A stretch of 64,000 bases of DNA from Callorhinus ursinus (Eukaryota; Chordata; Mammalia; Carnivora; Otariidae), in NCBI RefSeq assembly GCF_003265705.1, contig NW_020312785.1, positions 23,973,102-24,037,101 on the forward strand. The letters are read 5' to 3'. The notes beneath the pieces were generated by a model, which was not told where the DNA came from, ran no database searches, and saw only the letters and a program-made list of their open reading frames with translations. A program made the position numbers and the translations under genes. Below are positions 1 to 11,615 of this stretch, one piece after another. Each line of letters starts with the position of its first letter. Position 1 is the stretch's first letter.

Positions 1-174
1 GGAAATTAATTTGTTGCCACAGCTCAGTATCTAGTTCCGTTTAAAACCATCTTGTAATTTTGGTTGGCCATCTTGGGGAAGCCATGCACTATATGTTTCA
101 TCTTATGATGAGGACAGTTGACTTTTCTCAAATGAATCTTCCCAAAATGGATTTCAGATTACAGAATTCCTAAT

Positions 175-214
<40 letters not shown>

Positions 215-758
215 ATATATCATTACATAGATATGTCTTATTATGACCTGTCTTGTTATGAATATAACATAGTATCCAAACATTCTGTTTATTATGTATT
301 TCATAGTTATATATAATATATATAAAATATTTGAATTCGATGTCACCAGAAATTCTAAATACTTTTCACTTGAGTCTCAAATTTCACCAAATGTTTCTTA
401 GAATAAGGAACAGGCTTAAGATAGAGAATCTTAAAAGACTAGCACTAGAAAGAAATATTAGAATTTAGCTGCCCCAAGCTTTTTATTTTAAAAATGAGGA
501 ACATAAGGACCGAAGAGATTGACCTATACTCAAGGTGACCAAGATAGTTAGTGAGTTTTTGTACCATTATCCTGCAGCCTAAGCCCTATATTCTGTCCTA
601 ATACAAACCTTGGGTTGGAGAATACTACCCAAGATAATGTCATTTGCTCATTCATATATGTGGGCGTACGTGCTTTTCAGTACACATGTTTGATGCTCAA
701 CCATTCTTCTCTTCTGAATGAACCTGATTCTTCTCTTTGATATATATCCTGTGCTTTC
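1..758. other. Unique AT-rich non-coding DNA with a TA dinucleotide run
   Basis: No gene or recognisable interspersed repeat is visible. A pure AT run lies at 178-211, followed by a short imperfect TA-rich continuation. The rest is AT-rich, CpG-poor single-copy-looking sequence with no open frame longer than chance. Confidence 0.7.
178..211. repeat. (AT)n microsatellite
   Basis: About 17 uninterrupted AT units, then an imperfect TGATATATATCA extension. Such runs are usually polymorphic in length and can extrude cruciforms. No element is attached to it. Confidence 0.95.
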
Positions 759-779
759 AGCCAAGCCTCTTGATATCTA

Positions 780-832
<53 letters not shown>

Positions 833-926
833 GAGAGAGAGAGAGGCTTGGCTATATATATAGGCTATACTGGTGCTATATGTATATATATATATGGGGG
901 GGCTTGGCTATGAAGAGGCTTGGCTA
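759..926. repeat. (ATCT)n microsatellite bracketed by inverted 12-mers
   Basis: The tetranucleotide ATCT run spans about 775-832 and passes into a GA run (832-844). AGCCAAGCCTCT at 759-770 is the exact reverse complement of AGAGGCTTGGCT at 842-853, so the microsatellite sits in the loop of a possible hairpin. The 13-mer AGAGGCTTGGCTA occurs at 842-854 and again at 914-926, with a partial copy at 899-910. The direct and inverted copies suggest local rearrangement or slippage. No known repeat family is recognised. Confidence 0.85.
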
Positions 927-2411
927 TTATATAGCCACATTCTTAACAAAATGTTCATCTTTTCCGTTATACAAACCTACTGATTAGGTCATCTTAGCAC
1001 CCTCTGCCCCACATCCTTATGCCCACTCTCCTAATCACTGGAACTATTCACATATCCTACTGGCTGCATTTTGGACACGTGACAGGATTGGACTACCCCA
1101 CCCTTCTTTCAAGTCAGGTGTGGACAGCTGACTTGTGTTCAATGAAAGGTGAGTAGACAATTTAAGAGCTAGTATGTGATTCGTCACTGCCCTTTCTCAC
1201 GACTTGCAATAATCACGGATTTATGTGAGATGAGGCTTCCCTCATTCTGGGTTTCTGAGTGGCAACAATGAGCAGAGTCTTTTTCTAACTCTCAAGTAGG
1301 ACAAGCATGAAACAAACTACCCTCTGTTGCTTTGAATTAGGACATATTATTGCATGGTAGTAAAAATGACAATAAAAGATAATAAATGGAGAGATTGTTC
1401 TGTGCTAAATAAGTGACAGAGAGAATAAGGGAGAATCGTGATTTCTCCGGGAAGCCTTCATTGTGAAGTGGGTTATAACCTGGTCTCTGCCATATGTGTA
1501 AAAAGGAAAACTATAAAGTGTAAGGTCTTCTGATGTGAGTGAAAAGATGGAGATTCTCCTCAGCATCCCTCAACCTTGAAAACAATGAATTCCTTTCAGC
1601 ATAGGAGAGCTCCAAAGTTGTGGAGTCATTCTATAAATATGCCTCTTTTTTCTTGATTCTCTATCAAATACCAGTGTTCATAGGAAAGGATCTAATGCTT
1701 ACTCCAGAGAGGTTCAGAAGAAGAAGATGTGATACGTGGAAGAGCTTTCTGCTGAGTAGAGACATCCCCAGATGGAACTGGCTCTTTTGTAAAAGGCCAG
1801 GTGACCCTCTGACTTTCTAGACAGTCTCTAAATTTTCTTCAAATTTCAAGATTCTGTCATCTTCTCTCTCTACCCTACATTAGTCTAAGTTTTCTCTGGA
1901 GTTATATGGATCTCACTCCTATGAGCATTTCTTAAATATGATTTGATATTGAGACTTACCCTCTAAAGCTTGACCATCTCTAAAGGAGTATTTTTTTTTC
2001 TCAATTACTGTAAAATTTTAAACCTGGTGCTGGGAATAATTTTTGTCCAACACTGAATAATTCAGTCCCTTGAAGAAGAAATGCTGAAATTCTTAGTGTT
2101 AGCAGAACTGATTTCAACAAAAGTTCCAAAAGCAATCCAGAAAACAGATGGCCCTGGGATTAGCTTGCTCTGCCAAGATTTTTAGGCACATTTTTAACCT
2201 GGATAGTATATAATCTGATCTGTAAAATAAAGTTGGGATTCAAGCCCAGCAATAGGTAGATTCCATGAAAATAATTAAGACTCATTCTAGTATATGCAGA
2301 AACAAACCTGCCTTTATTTTAAGCTCTTCTTATGCATAGTACTCAACTCTATTTAGTTCAGGCTATTTAAATGATGCAGTAAAAAAAAAACAAAACCAAA
2401 AAACTAAATAG
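927..2411. other. Unique non-coding DNA
   Basis: No repeat family or gene is recognised. The longest frame, at 1620-1820 on the plus strand (66 codons), has no family resemblance and is within chance for this length. Ordinary AT-rich intergenic or intronic sequence. Confidence 0.65.
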
Positions 2412-2504
2412 TCAGGGAACCCAGTTTATAACTTTAGTTCTGCCCCTAGTTCTTATGTGATCTCAGACAAGTCACTGATCCTCTCTGAGCTAAAACGTCC
2501 ACCA
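2412..2504 (+). repeat. MIR SINE fragment
   Basis: The order of words matches the MIR core in sense: TTCTGCCCCTAGTTCTTATG, then GACAAGTCACTGATCCTCTC. This corresponds to the tRNA-unrelated core of MIR ('tgtgaccttgggcaagttacttaacctctct' type). It is diverged and lacks both ends, as expected of a mammal-wide old SINE. The family call is from memory of the consensus. Confidence 0.55.
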
Positions 2505-2688
2505 AATGTTAACATTATGTGAATGTGCTATTTTTTTGACAAAAGGAAAATTTTATCTTCTTTCTATTTTCATACTGAGTGAAAAATGCTCACACATTGC
2601 AATGGAAACCAGTCAGTCCTCAATTGCAGCTGCTCTGTAATAAGTGTAATGGATAAATAGTAATAAAATGTGAATACAAACAAGTGTT

Positions 2689-2771
2689 AAGAAATTGTGT
2701 TTACTATTCCATTGTGTGTATGTGTGTGTGTATCATATATACATACTATTCCATTGTGTGTATTCCATTCC

Positions 2772-2805
<34 letters not shown>

Positions 2806-3371
2806 ATCATATCTTCTTTATCCATTTCACCTATTGATGGACACTGAGCCCAGCTTCCATAATTTGGCTATTGTAAATAATGCTGCCATAAACTTAAGGG
2901 TGCTGTATCCTTTGAATTGGTGTTTTTCTATTTTGGGGGTAAATACTGGTAGTGCAATTACTGGGTTGTCGGGTAGTTCTATAAAAAAGAATGAAATCTT
3001 GCCATTTGTAGCAATATGAGATGGATCTAGAGGGTATAATGCTAAGTGAAATAAGTCAGTCAGAGAAACACAAATACCATGTGATTTCACTCATATGTGG
3101 AATTTAAGAAACAAAACAAACAAACAAAAAAGGAGACAAACCAAAAAAGAGACTTTTAACTGTAGAGAACAAACTGATGGTTAGCAGAGAGGAGGTGGGT
3201 TGGGGGGTGGGTGAAATAGGTAATGGGGATTAAAGAGCACACTTATCATGATGAGCAGTGAGAAATATATAGCATTGAATCACTATATTGCAACCTGAAA
3301 CTAAAAAACACTGTATTTTAGCTACACTGGAATTTAAATAAAAACATTAATAAGAAAAAGAAATTGTGTTT
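2689..3371 (+). mobile_element. 5'-truncated, 5'-inverted LINE-1 (twin-primed) with target-site duplications
   Basis: The insert at 2703-3357 is flanked by exact 14-bp direct repeats AAGAAATTGTGTTT (2689-2702 and 3358-3371). Its first part, to about 2983, is the reverse complement of L1 ORF2 3' sequence and contains TG expansions (2711-2731, 2774-2803). From about 2984 the element is in sense: the end of ORF2, then the carnivore L1 3' UTR with the GAGAACAAACTGATGG word, ending at an A-rich tail. The junction has a few bases of shared sequence (TAT/ATA). This is the classic twin-priming product. Short frames on both strands here are ORF2 remnants and not genes. Confidence 0.88.
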
Positions 3372-3800
3372 CGCTTCTTAGAGACATTTTTACTGTTTTT
3401 ATACCTATGTTTGCAATACTTTTGTATGTAAATATCCTTAGGTGTATGTTTGACTTCTTAATGTAGACAAGAAAGACTGTTGCTTCTTCAATTTATTGCA
3501 TAAACACAAAAATTAGCATCAGGTTAAATTAAATACTTTGGGGAGCACAGGATCCTTTTTTTTTTTTTTGGTTACTACAACAGTAAGAAATTATCATCAG
3601 AGAAAAATAAGAAATTACAGAAAATAAAAGTATTTTGTTGACATCTTTGTATATACGTCCCTGGACGCTTGAAGATACGTATGTATACTGTGGGCATATG
3701 TGTACCTCTACTGTGTTGGGCATGTTATTTTGTAGACATATATACATTCACATAACATCTTTCTGTTAGTAAAAATGGAATTTTCTTCTATTCATTTTAA
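3372..3800. other. Unique non-coding DNA
   Basis: AT-rich sequence with a T-run near 3557. The 72-codon minus-strand frame at 3529-3747 resembles nothing I know. No repeat is recognised. Confidence 0.6.
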
Positions 3801-3879
3801 ACATGGTTTTTCTTTTAATATGCTTTTATTGAGACAACAAATTTCATAGAAGTTGAGTATAGTTTTTTGCTAATGTTTT

Positions 3880-3992
3880 CAAGTCACAGGCTCTATGAGA
3901 TCTTATCTATCCCGTCCTCCACTGCACTCTTTGAACTCAGTAGAGTCTGTAGTCATTTACTCATTAAATATGTACTGAATAAGTACATGAAA
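3880..3992 (+). repeat. Decayed L2 3'-end fragment
   Basis: The run CTCTATGAGATCTTATCTATCC ... ACTCATTAAATATGTACTGAATAAG follows the order of the L2 3' terminus in sense ('ctccatgagggcagggatcttgtc ... ctcaataaatatttgttgaatgaa'). It is strongly diverged, so the call is tentative. Confidence 0.45.
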
Positions 3993-4110
3993 GGAAGAAT
4001 TTGGAAAATGTACTTGTAAACTCAGACATTTGTTAAAATTAGGACTACAGTTGCACTAAAGCCATGTTATGATACCAGTTTATGCTACTGCTCCTAAGAA
4101 AAGGTAATAA

Positions 4111-4112
<2 letters not shown>

Positions 4113-4141
<29 letters not shown>
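4113..4141. repeat. (TG)n microsatellite
   Basis: About 14 uninterrupted TG units. No element is recognised on either side. The surrounding 3993-4440 sequence is otherwise unique. Confidence 0.95.
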
Positions 4142-4143
<2 letters not shown>

Positions 4144-4440
4144 TTTGGCATAGCTATAAAGCCCAAACATTAAAAGCAAAAACCTGTGTCTTCAACTTGA
4201 GGAATATTTATCCATGTTTTCAAAAGATAAGCAAGTCTGTTATACCAATAAATCCATACTTTCAGTGTTAAAGTATGATAACATGAAATGCTCTCAAAAT
4301 AAAATGGCAGTTTTATGTACTAAGCAGTTGACCATATTGCTTCAGGAGAATGATAAGAAAAGTAATATAGTGCATTTGTTACCTATTTGAACTTGAAATC
4401 TGAGTCTTAAGTTCAATTTGAGATCTTAGTTTAAGATGGA

Positions 4441-5189
4441 TAATTTATTTTTTCTTTTTTTAATTTAATTTAATTTATTTTTTAAATTTTTTTTAAGATT
4501 TTATTTATTTATTTGAGAGAGAGAGAATGAGAGATAGCACGAGAGGGAAGAGGGTCAGAGGGAGAAGCAGACTCCCTGCTAAGCAGGGAGCCCGATGTGG
4601 GACTCGATCCCGGGACTCCAGGATCATGACCTGAGCCGAAGGCAGTCGCTTAACCAACTGAGCCACCCAGGCGCCCCAATTTAATTTAATTTTATTACGT
4701 TATGTTAGTCACCATACAATACATCATTAGTTTTTGATGTAGTGATCCACGATTCATTGTTTTCATACAATACCCAGTGCTCTATGCAGTACGTGCCCTC
4801 CTTAACACCTATCACTGAGCTGACCCATCCCCCCCACCCCCTTCCCCTCTAAAACCCTGTTTGTTTCTCAGAGTCCATAGTCTCTCATGGTTCATCTCTC
4901 TCTCCAATTCCACCCCCCTCTTTTTTGCCTTCCTTCTCCTAGTGTCCTCCACGCTCTTCCTTATGTTCCACAAATAAGTGAAACCATATGATAATTGACT
5001 TTCTTTGCTTGACTTATTTCACTTAGCATAATCTCCTCCAGTCCCCTCCATGTTGATGTAAGAGTTGGGTATTCATCCTTTCTGATGGCTGAGTAATATT
5101 CCATTGTCTATCTGGACCACATCTTCTTTATTCATTCATCTGTTGAAGGGCATCTCGGCTCTTTCCACAGTTTGGCTATTGTGGACATT
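4441..5189 (-). mobile_element. 5'-truncated LINE-1 (antisense) with a SINE nested in its tail
   Basis: Read on the minus strand, 5189 down to 4685 runs from the last codons of L1 ORF2 through the carnivore L1 3' UTR (key words: ATGAACCATGAGAGACTATG, GTGACTAACATAACGT) to a tail of AAATT repeats. The ORF2 end aligns with the copy at 35787-36304 but carries two in-frame stops, so it is the more decayed of the two. The tail is split by the SINE at 4486-4677. The 5' break at 5189 falls within the conserved 'acaatagccaaactgtgg' region. Confidence 0.85.
4486..4677 (-). mobile_element. CAN-SINE (tRNA-Lys-derived, carnivore)
   Basis: On the minus strand the element starts GGGGCGCCTGGGTGGCTCAG, continues through the tRNA-related head and the CT-rich body, and ends in AAATAAATAAAATC plus an A-tail. 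Flanking copies of an AATTT-rich word on both sides are compatible with a target-site duplication inside the L1 tail. The body belongs to the 'gagtctgcttctccctctgaccctcttccc' subtype, shared with the copies at 11633 and 36503. Confidence 0.93.
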
Positions 5190-5889
5190 AAGAAAACTAA
5201 ACACAGAAACTTTTTTTTTTTTCAGAAGTGCAAATACATGATGGAGAAATTGGTGAAATATATAGGTACATGAGAATGTTAAGGAAAATATGTTCAATAC
5301 ACTAAAGGAATTTATAGTCCTTTACAACTTAATAATAAGGAAGCAAAAATTAGAACATGTTTTTCTACTAGATATCTCCTATTTATAAATAAATTATGTT
5401 ATAGAATTTTATGTATTCATTGATTGTTTTATCCGGAGTACATTTTGCATAAAGGAATGTTTTAAATAACAGTTCTCTTCCTAAAAGTCAGAAAGACTTC
5501 TAATGTAAAATAATACTACTAATAACATGATCTATTTTAGCTAAAATTCACTCCCCATTTATACATTGTTGAAGAATGCATTTTGAATTCTACATAAAAT
5601 ACTAGAAATGTCTCTCTCTCTTCAGACAACATAAATGAGGATGTGCTAATGAAATACCGTCTAGTAAAACTTACTGTGTTAATGGAAATATTCTATAAGA
5701 CCCACATGTGTCTGGCTGTGGCTAGTAAAATGGAGTTATTCATTTAATATAGTAGACCCATGTGGCTAGTAGTTACCTTATTTGACAGCACATCTAACGT
5801 ATGCTTCTAAGGCACTAATATTGGAGTAGGGTGGAAGAGTAGACTACTGTCATTTGTTCACCATGATGATGGGATAGCATAGCATAGCT
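5190..5889. other. Unique non-coding DNA
   Basis: No gene or repeat recognised. A T-run at about 5211-5222 is the only notable feature. Confidence 0.6.
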
Positions 5890-6240
5890 TTGGGCATCAT
5901 ACAAGCTCACTGTCTACAAACAAATTGGCACTGTCAAACCAATTTCCCTCTGCTTTGCTTTCTCTTTTTCCCAGATCTGGAGAAAGTCTACTCTATTTTT
6001 AAGAACCTACTCGAGTGTTTCCTTTCTAATGTTCTACTTGACTCAATTACTATGTCCTTTTCATATACAGAAATTAAAACTTACGTCATAGAATGTCTCA
6101 TACTTGTAACCTTTTTGAAAAGATGTCTGTCAAACCAATTTTATCTCAGGCAGATCTTGTTCTTCAACATTACATCTTTTCTAGTATAACTAGCAATTAA
6201 TGACAATTTGAATGAATGAGTGAACGAATGAGTGAATGAA
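5890..6240 (+). repeat. Possible old L2 3'-UTR/3'-end fragment
   Basis: The CT-rich stretch with TCCCAGATCTGGAGAAAGTC and the closing AATGAATGAGTGAACGAATG run (6208-6240) resemble the sense L2 3' end, which terminates in GAATGAATGA-like repeats. The 99-codon frame at 5890-6189 has no protein-family signature and lies over this fragment. Divergence is high. Confidence 0.4.
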
Positions 6241-7654
6241 AGTTTCATACTTAGATTCTTCCCTCAAGGAGTTCATAATAGAGGCAGACCTAGACATAAA
6301 TGCGTTTCCCTATTTTCTCTGTGATCTGCCCACAGATATTTTTAGGATATACTCTTAAGGTCATAAAGTGAGCTACAGTACCCAACTCTGTAGGAAGGAA
6401 TTAGAAACTCTATGTGCTATGAATAATTTGAGATATAGAAAATATTAACTAAATGTTGGCTAATTCTTCTTAAGTACAAGTGGCTTCTGAGTAAATCATC
6501 TTATTTTACCTAGCTGGACTGAAGATCTACTGCTATTATCCTGAAAAAACATTATTTGCCATAGCTCTTTCATTCTTTTCCAGTTTTATATTATTAATTG
6601 TTTTGAAATTTAATATGATTTATTGAATTGGTCCTTGTATAGGACATAGCATCAGACTGAGTAGATATTAATTACCTGGGGAGTAAGGAAGACATGAATA
6701 CTTACTATTTCAATATCAGATATGCTAAGACATTAAGGTTAGTGTATACACAAGAATGGGCTCCTAAGGGGGAAATATGACCACCCATTACAAGATGGTT
6801 TACAAGCTTCAACACTCTTAGTGTTATTTAGATTATATTTCACTTATGAGAACAGGTTTGCAGTAGGTAATTAACTATGTGAAGCCCACATTAAAGATTC
6901 TAATAGTAAAATATTAACATAAAATATAAATTATTAATATGCCACACATATTGTGTGAGTGAATACTGAGCATAAGGATATGTATTTATTAATTTCCCTT
7001 GGAAATTAACGTGCAAAAGAACAACCCGCTCTAACCTTGCTTCGCATAGATCCACCTCCTGGGAGGAATTTGATTAATGGGAACAGTTATGAAAGGTATT
7101 ATGCTTTGATTAATGTACTTTAATTTTTCTAAAAATAAAAAAAGAGGATCTTTTTTTGCACATTCAACAATAAAATAATTATATTCTCTGAAATGTCACA
7201 TTATTTTAGTTTGACATTTCTTGGTGCAAAAATTTCTGTAAATATGACCCAGGAGATGAATTACACTTGAGTAAAACTTCACTAGTTGATAATTACTTTA
7301 TTTTTTAAGGAGGCTTTAATAATACAATGTTTTATTCTTCAGAAAGACTCCTTTAATAGAGAAAATCAAAGAACAGTTTCAATACCCTTAGCAGGAGAAC
7401 AGATAATATTTAATATTTTCCATCTTCCCTATTTTTGTGTTAATAGGTTGATATTATATTCTTTCTGGAGTTGATCTGACTGACTCTTGAAAAATTATTT
7501 GTCCAAAAGTTAAGCTTAGAAGCAAGTCCTCATGGTTTGCCAAAATCAATTTTCTCAATTCTATCAGTAACCTTTGCCAAATGACTTTGGATTGCATTTC
7601 TTATTCCAATAAACCAATTAAAAAATATTCCATTGCTCACTAATTATGCTCATT
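6241..7654. other. Unique AT-rich non-coding DNA
   Basis: About 1.4 kb with no recognised repeat, gene or RNA. The frame at 7286-7474 (62 codons) looks like chance. Confidence 0.6.
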
Positions 7655-9335
7655 ATTTACCAGATATTAACTGATTCTATACCATGTGCCAGAAGCAATA
7701 CTATGTGTGGGTATAGAGTGGTTCTTCCTGTCATTGATATTACATTCTAAGGGAAGTAACTGATATTAAATCAACATTCAGGTAATATGTAATTAATAAT
7801 TATAATAAGTGATAGGAGGAAAAGAAAGGTAAGAGTAATTTAGATTGATGAAGGGTTTATCAGGGAAGGTGGCTCTAAGAAAATGATGTATGAGTTGAAA
7901 TACAAAGAATTAGTAGGAGCCATTCATTGAAAGTATCTGTGGAGCGCAAGAGTAATGTGTGTTAGGTGGTAGGTGTGAAAGAACAGCAGAGGAAATGGCA
8001 AGTCTACAAGCACTATAGGCATGACAAATCTCATGTTGGAGGAACTCTCAGAGGCCAGTGGCTGGGATATAATGAATGACTGGATGAGTTCGAAGAGGGG
8101 GTCTACTAGAACATCCAAGATCATGCAGGCCATGTGAAAGAATTTGATCTTTGACTTAAGAGGGACAGAATGCCACCTAAGAGTTTTAAACCAAGTTGTC
8201 CATATTTTTGAAAATAAGCATTCTGCCCATTTAGTGGAAGATGGGATATATGTAGGCAAGAGTGCACCTAGAATTCAGAATATGACCTTAGTACAGGTAT
8301 GAACAATGTTGTCATGAACTAGAGTGGTGGCAGTGGAGATGGAAAAAACAATAGATGGATTCAAAATACCCATGGGGCGGTATGTGAGGGGTAAGGGGAA
8401 GGACGTTTTAAGAATGATTACCAGTGTTCTGGCTTGTGCACGATGGTGGTTGGAAGTGACATTGATGAAATAGAAAATACTAGCAAGTTGCAGGTTTGTG
8501 GAAATTGTTTAGAACTGAATATAGTGAAAATCTGGGACACACTAAGCTTCAGATATCTGTAGAACAAAAAAGTACTTCCCTCAGTAGACAGCTGCATACG
8601 GGAAGTGTGAAGATCAGATGAGAGTCTGGGTTGAGTGAAAAAAAACTGAGTCTTCAAGTATGGATGGTGATGATGAGGACAAGAAGGAGAGTAAACATAG
8701 ATCATATTTTTTTCCAATCACTATTTGAAGCACTTTATATTATCTCATTTAATGCTCAAAATGATTTTATGAAGTAGTTACTATTTTCATTTTAAAGGTG
8801 GAAAAACTGAGGCTTGACAACTGCCAGCTAGTAAGTGCAGAGCAAGGGTTAGAACAATGGCAGTCTGGATCCAGATTCCATACTCCGACCCACCATACTC
8901 TGCCGTTCTAACAACAACAACAAAAAAGCCTAGATATATTCATCCTGTTCTTTATATCAAAGGCAAAGCTTTAATTTTCCATTACAGAAAGATCAGCTGT
9001 TTGGAAAATTATAAAAAGTAGAAGTTGTCCCCTACGCTCTTCTGATTTGAGAATATGAGATTCACCTCTGTCCTCATGTTCACATGTGATGATAATCAAC
9101 ATGGAATCGATTCCAATAAAGTACACAGTGAGAAAAGACACCCCAGAACTGATCCTTGGGACAACTCCAAACTACAGTTTGCTTGAGAGGAGAAGTTGGC
9201 CATGAGATTGAAAGGTTAGCTAGACACACAAGGAGAAAACCAGAGAATGTCAATCATACAAGCAAGGAGCCAAGGAAAAAGATCTTCAAAAGGGGGAAAG
9301 GAGTCAACTGTGTCCACTGCTGCTAAAAGATCTAG
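7655..9335 (-). repeat. Long decayed L2 LINE (antisense), interrupted by a MIR
   Basis: Read on the plus strand, word order follows the reverse complement of the L2 ORF2 end and 3' UTR: ACCATGTGCCAGAAGCAATACTATG-like opening, then 'ttatcagggaaggtggctc', 'gggagatgacaggccatgtg'-type words, a 'gtggtggcagtggagatgg' stretch near 8322, and 'gtcaactgtgtccactgctgc' near 9303. A MIR lies inside it at 8715-8905, so the MIR may have inserted later. No frame survives. The minus-strand frames at 7924-8259 and 8418-8717 are probably relics of this element. Confidence 0.6.
8715..8905 (+). repeat. MIR SINE
   Basis: Near-complete MIR in sense: TTATATTATCTCATTTAATG, then TTTTAAAGGTGGAAAAACTG, GAGGCTTGACAACTGCCAGC, CTAGTAAGTGCAGAGCAAGG and a CAGTCTGGATCCAGATTCC end. 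It is about 190 bp and well ordered, so this is one of the clearest MIR copies in the window. Confidence 0.8.
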
Positions 9336-9419
9336 TTAAATTCATTATAAAACATAAGTTCCTCATAAATATATACTAATTTGAAGGAAAGAATGTTGGA
9401 ATAGCTGTGGACAGTTGAG

Positions 9420-9545
9420 ATCTTATTCTAATCCCAGTTCTGACATTTCCTCAATGAGTAGTATAGGGCAGGTCCCCTAATCTCTCTAGATTTCAGAATC
9501 CTAACCTATAAAATAAATAAGGACAAAAGAATCTTTATAGGTCCT
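9420..9545 (+). repeat. MIR fragment
   Basis: CCCAGTTCTGACATTTCCTC, then CAGGTCCCCTAATCTCTCTA and CCTATAAAATAAATAAGGAC follow the sense MIR core order. The 3' part is missing. Confidence 0.6.
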
Positions 9546-10404
9546 TCTTTTCCCCAAATGCTTTTTATTATTTAGTTTTTCAATATTTTACAATGCTGAT
9601 TTTTTGCTATTGTTGTTAACAGGCCTCTTTCCAAGCAAACATTTATTTTGTTCACATTCACAAATGACTTGCAATGGTCAGTACATTCCCAGTATGGGAA
9701 ATCAGCTTACACACAGATGTCATGCAAAAAAGTATTTTTTTATTGGTGGTGGAAGGTACATGAAGATTAGATCATGATAGAATTGTTTCAAATTTCTGCA
9801 TGGACTATTACTTTCTTCCTACCCTAATGTATGCTCTTGACTATCAACACAAAAAATATTTATACACAGGGGAGTTTAGGAGGTTCTTAAGTGTCTGGCT
9901 CTCACCTTTCAAAAGTTGTTCAGTTTGTCATGTTCCTCATGTATTTGTGGGTTTGACATTGGCATGTGTGTAAACATATAAACTTGAACTTGCTGGACAA
10001 TGTATACTTATCTGCAATTCCAATTACATTCACATTTAATTATATCCTCCTGTCTTCATGCATCTGCACTTACTCTTTTATCAATACACTGGTATGATGA
10101 AAACAAAAAATCATCTTATTCTTTACAGGTAAGGGAGGGATTGGTTGCCGTCCAAGTGAACGAGGACAACTTATGTGACCCAATGAAATTGGGGAATCTT
10201 TATTTTGATGTGGACAATTGTTCTGCCTTAGTGAGTGAGTTCAATATCTTGAGTTATGAGTATTAAATGGAGTTTGATGTCCGTAGTTATGAAAATTGTA
10301 AGTTAGAGGGCAAGGCAGTGCTATGCTAGAGGACTGGCGGGATATAAAGATAAATAGCCATTGGGTCCCTGTTAATTTTCCTACAGATAGAGAAGACTCA
10401 GAAT
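9546..10404. other. Unique non-coding DNA
   Basis: No repeat recognised. The 88-codon plus frame at 10000-10266 includes TTCTTTACAGGTAAGG, which has the letters of a 3' and a 5' splice site back to back, but there is no coding signature or polypyrimidine context strong enough to call an exon. Confidence 0.55.
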
Positions 10405-10645
10405 AGTGATTACGGGTCTGATGGATTTGGCTTTAACTCCCTGGATGGGCCATATACTAGTTGTGTGGGTTTTGGCAGGTTATTTGGCTTCTCCAAGTAT
10501 TGGTATGGTCATCAATATAATGAAAATGAATAATACCTAACTCATAGGCTTGCTGAGAGAATTAAACAAAACATTGTACATAAAATTCTAGAGTGCTGGG
10601 CATTTAGGAAGTTCTCAGTTCTTGGTAGCTCTTCTCATTAGCATT
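10405..10645 (+). repeat. MIR SINE
   Basis: Sense MIR order: TAACTCCCTGGATGGGCCAT, CTAGTTGTGTGGGTTTTGGC, AATAATACCTAACTCATAGG, CTTGCTGAGAGAATTAAACA, then 'agtgctgggcatttaggaag'. About 240 bp, diverged but nearly complete. Confidence 0.72.
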
Positions 10646-11615
10646 TTACTACTGCTATTGTTAGAGTTTTCCCAACATTGCAGAGTGATGCTGTGAAGAG
10701 TGAGGGACTAGACTATATAAGTGACACTAATAAAATATATTATATGTTAGAGATTGGAACTTGATATGGACTGATGTCAAAAGCTGGGGAAAACTGATTG
10801 ACATCTTTGCTGCACTGTTCTTTCTTCTTCTTCTTTTTTATACTGTTCTTTCATTTTTTTTTTTTTTACTTTTTGAAAGTTATCATATAAAAATATGTCT
10901 GGTGGATTTGTTTCTATATTATTAAAAATAAAGACTTGTAAAATAAAAACTGTTTTCAATAAGTGATATCCTGAAATCAAGGACAATTTTGCAGTTTCCA
11001 TTATGTATTGGCAATGAAATGTAAGTAGAAATTCAGTTCATAAAATTGCTTGTAACTCCTATAATAAGAAACATTCGAGTGATTGACTGATTCAATGACA
11101 TTTAGAATTTCCTCCTCTGTTTTTCTGAAAATTCAAAGGCTTACTCAGAAAAGTTATACAGTGAATTAGATGCTAATGTCTCTTTTAAAATAATTCAGGT
11201 TATCTTCCATTATAATTTATTTATTCATTTATGTCCTTCCTATTTATTATGAACTCCAAATATCAGAGACAGAAATGTTAGTATTTTTCATCTCTAGAAT
11301 ATTAAGCATGTTAATTAACTAATTGCCACATTCACTTTGTTGCTCAGTAACTAAAAGTTCATTGAGCACCTACTTTACGCCAGACATTTCATAAACCAGA
11401 ATGGACTTAAAGACTTAAAGGCAAAATCATAGCCTCTACCTGCAAGAGTTTCTACACATATATGCAAACATACAATGTGCATGTATGTATACAATATGTA
11501 TGTATGTAGTATATTTGTACTACATATGCATAAAAATCGACATACAACAACAGTATAAGCCAGAATGCAATAAGCACAAACAGTGGGGTAAGAATACATT
11601 GTGGAAAAGGTGATT
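10646..11615. other. Unique non-coding DNA
   Basis: Contains a T-run at 10854-10867 and a TATG/TACA-rich imperfect tract near 11470-11540. No gene or repeat family is recognised. Confidence 0.6.

Noticed and set aside
10120..10145. TTCTTTACAGGTAAGG as a splice-site pair
   Set aside because: A 3' and a 5' site back to back leave no exon between them, and the adjacent frame has no coding signature. It may be coincidence.
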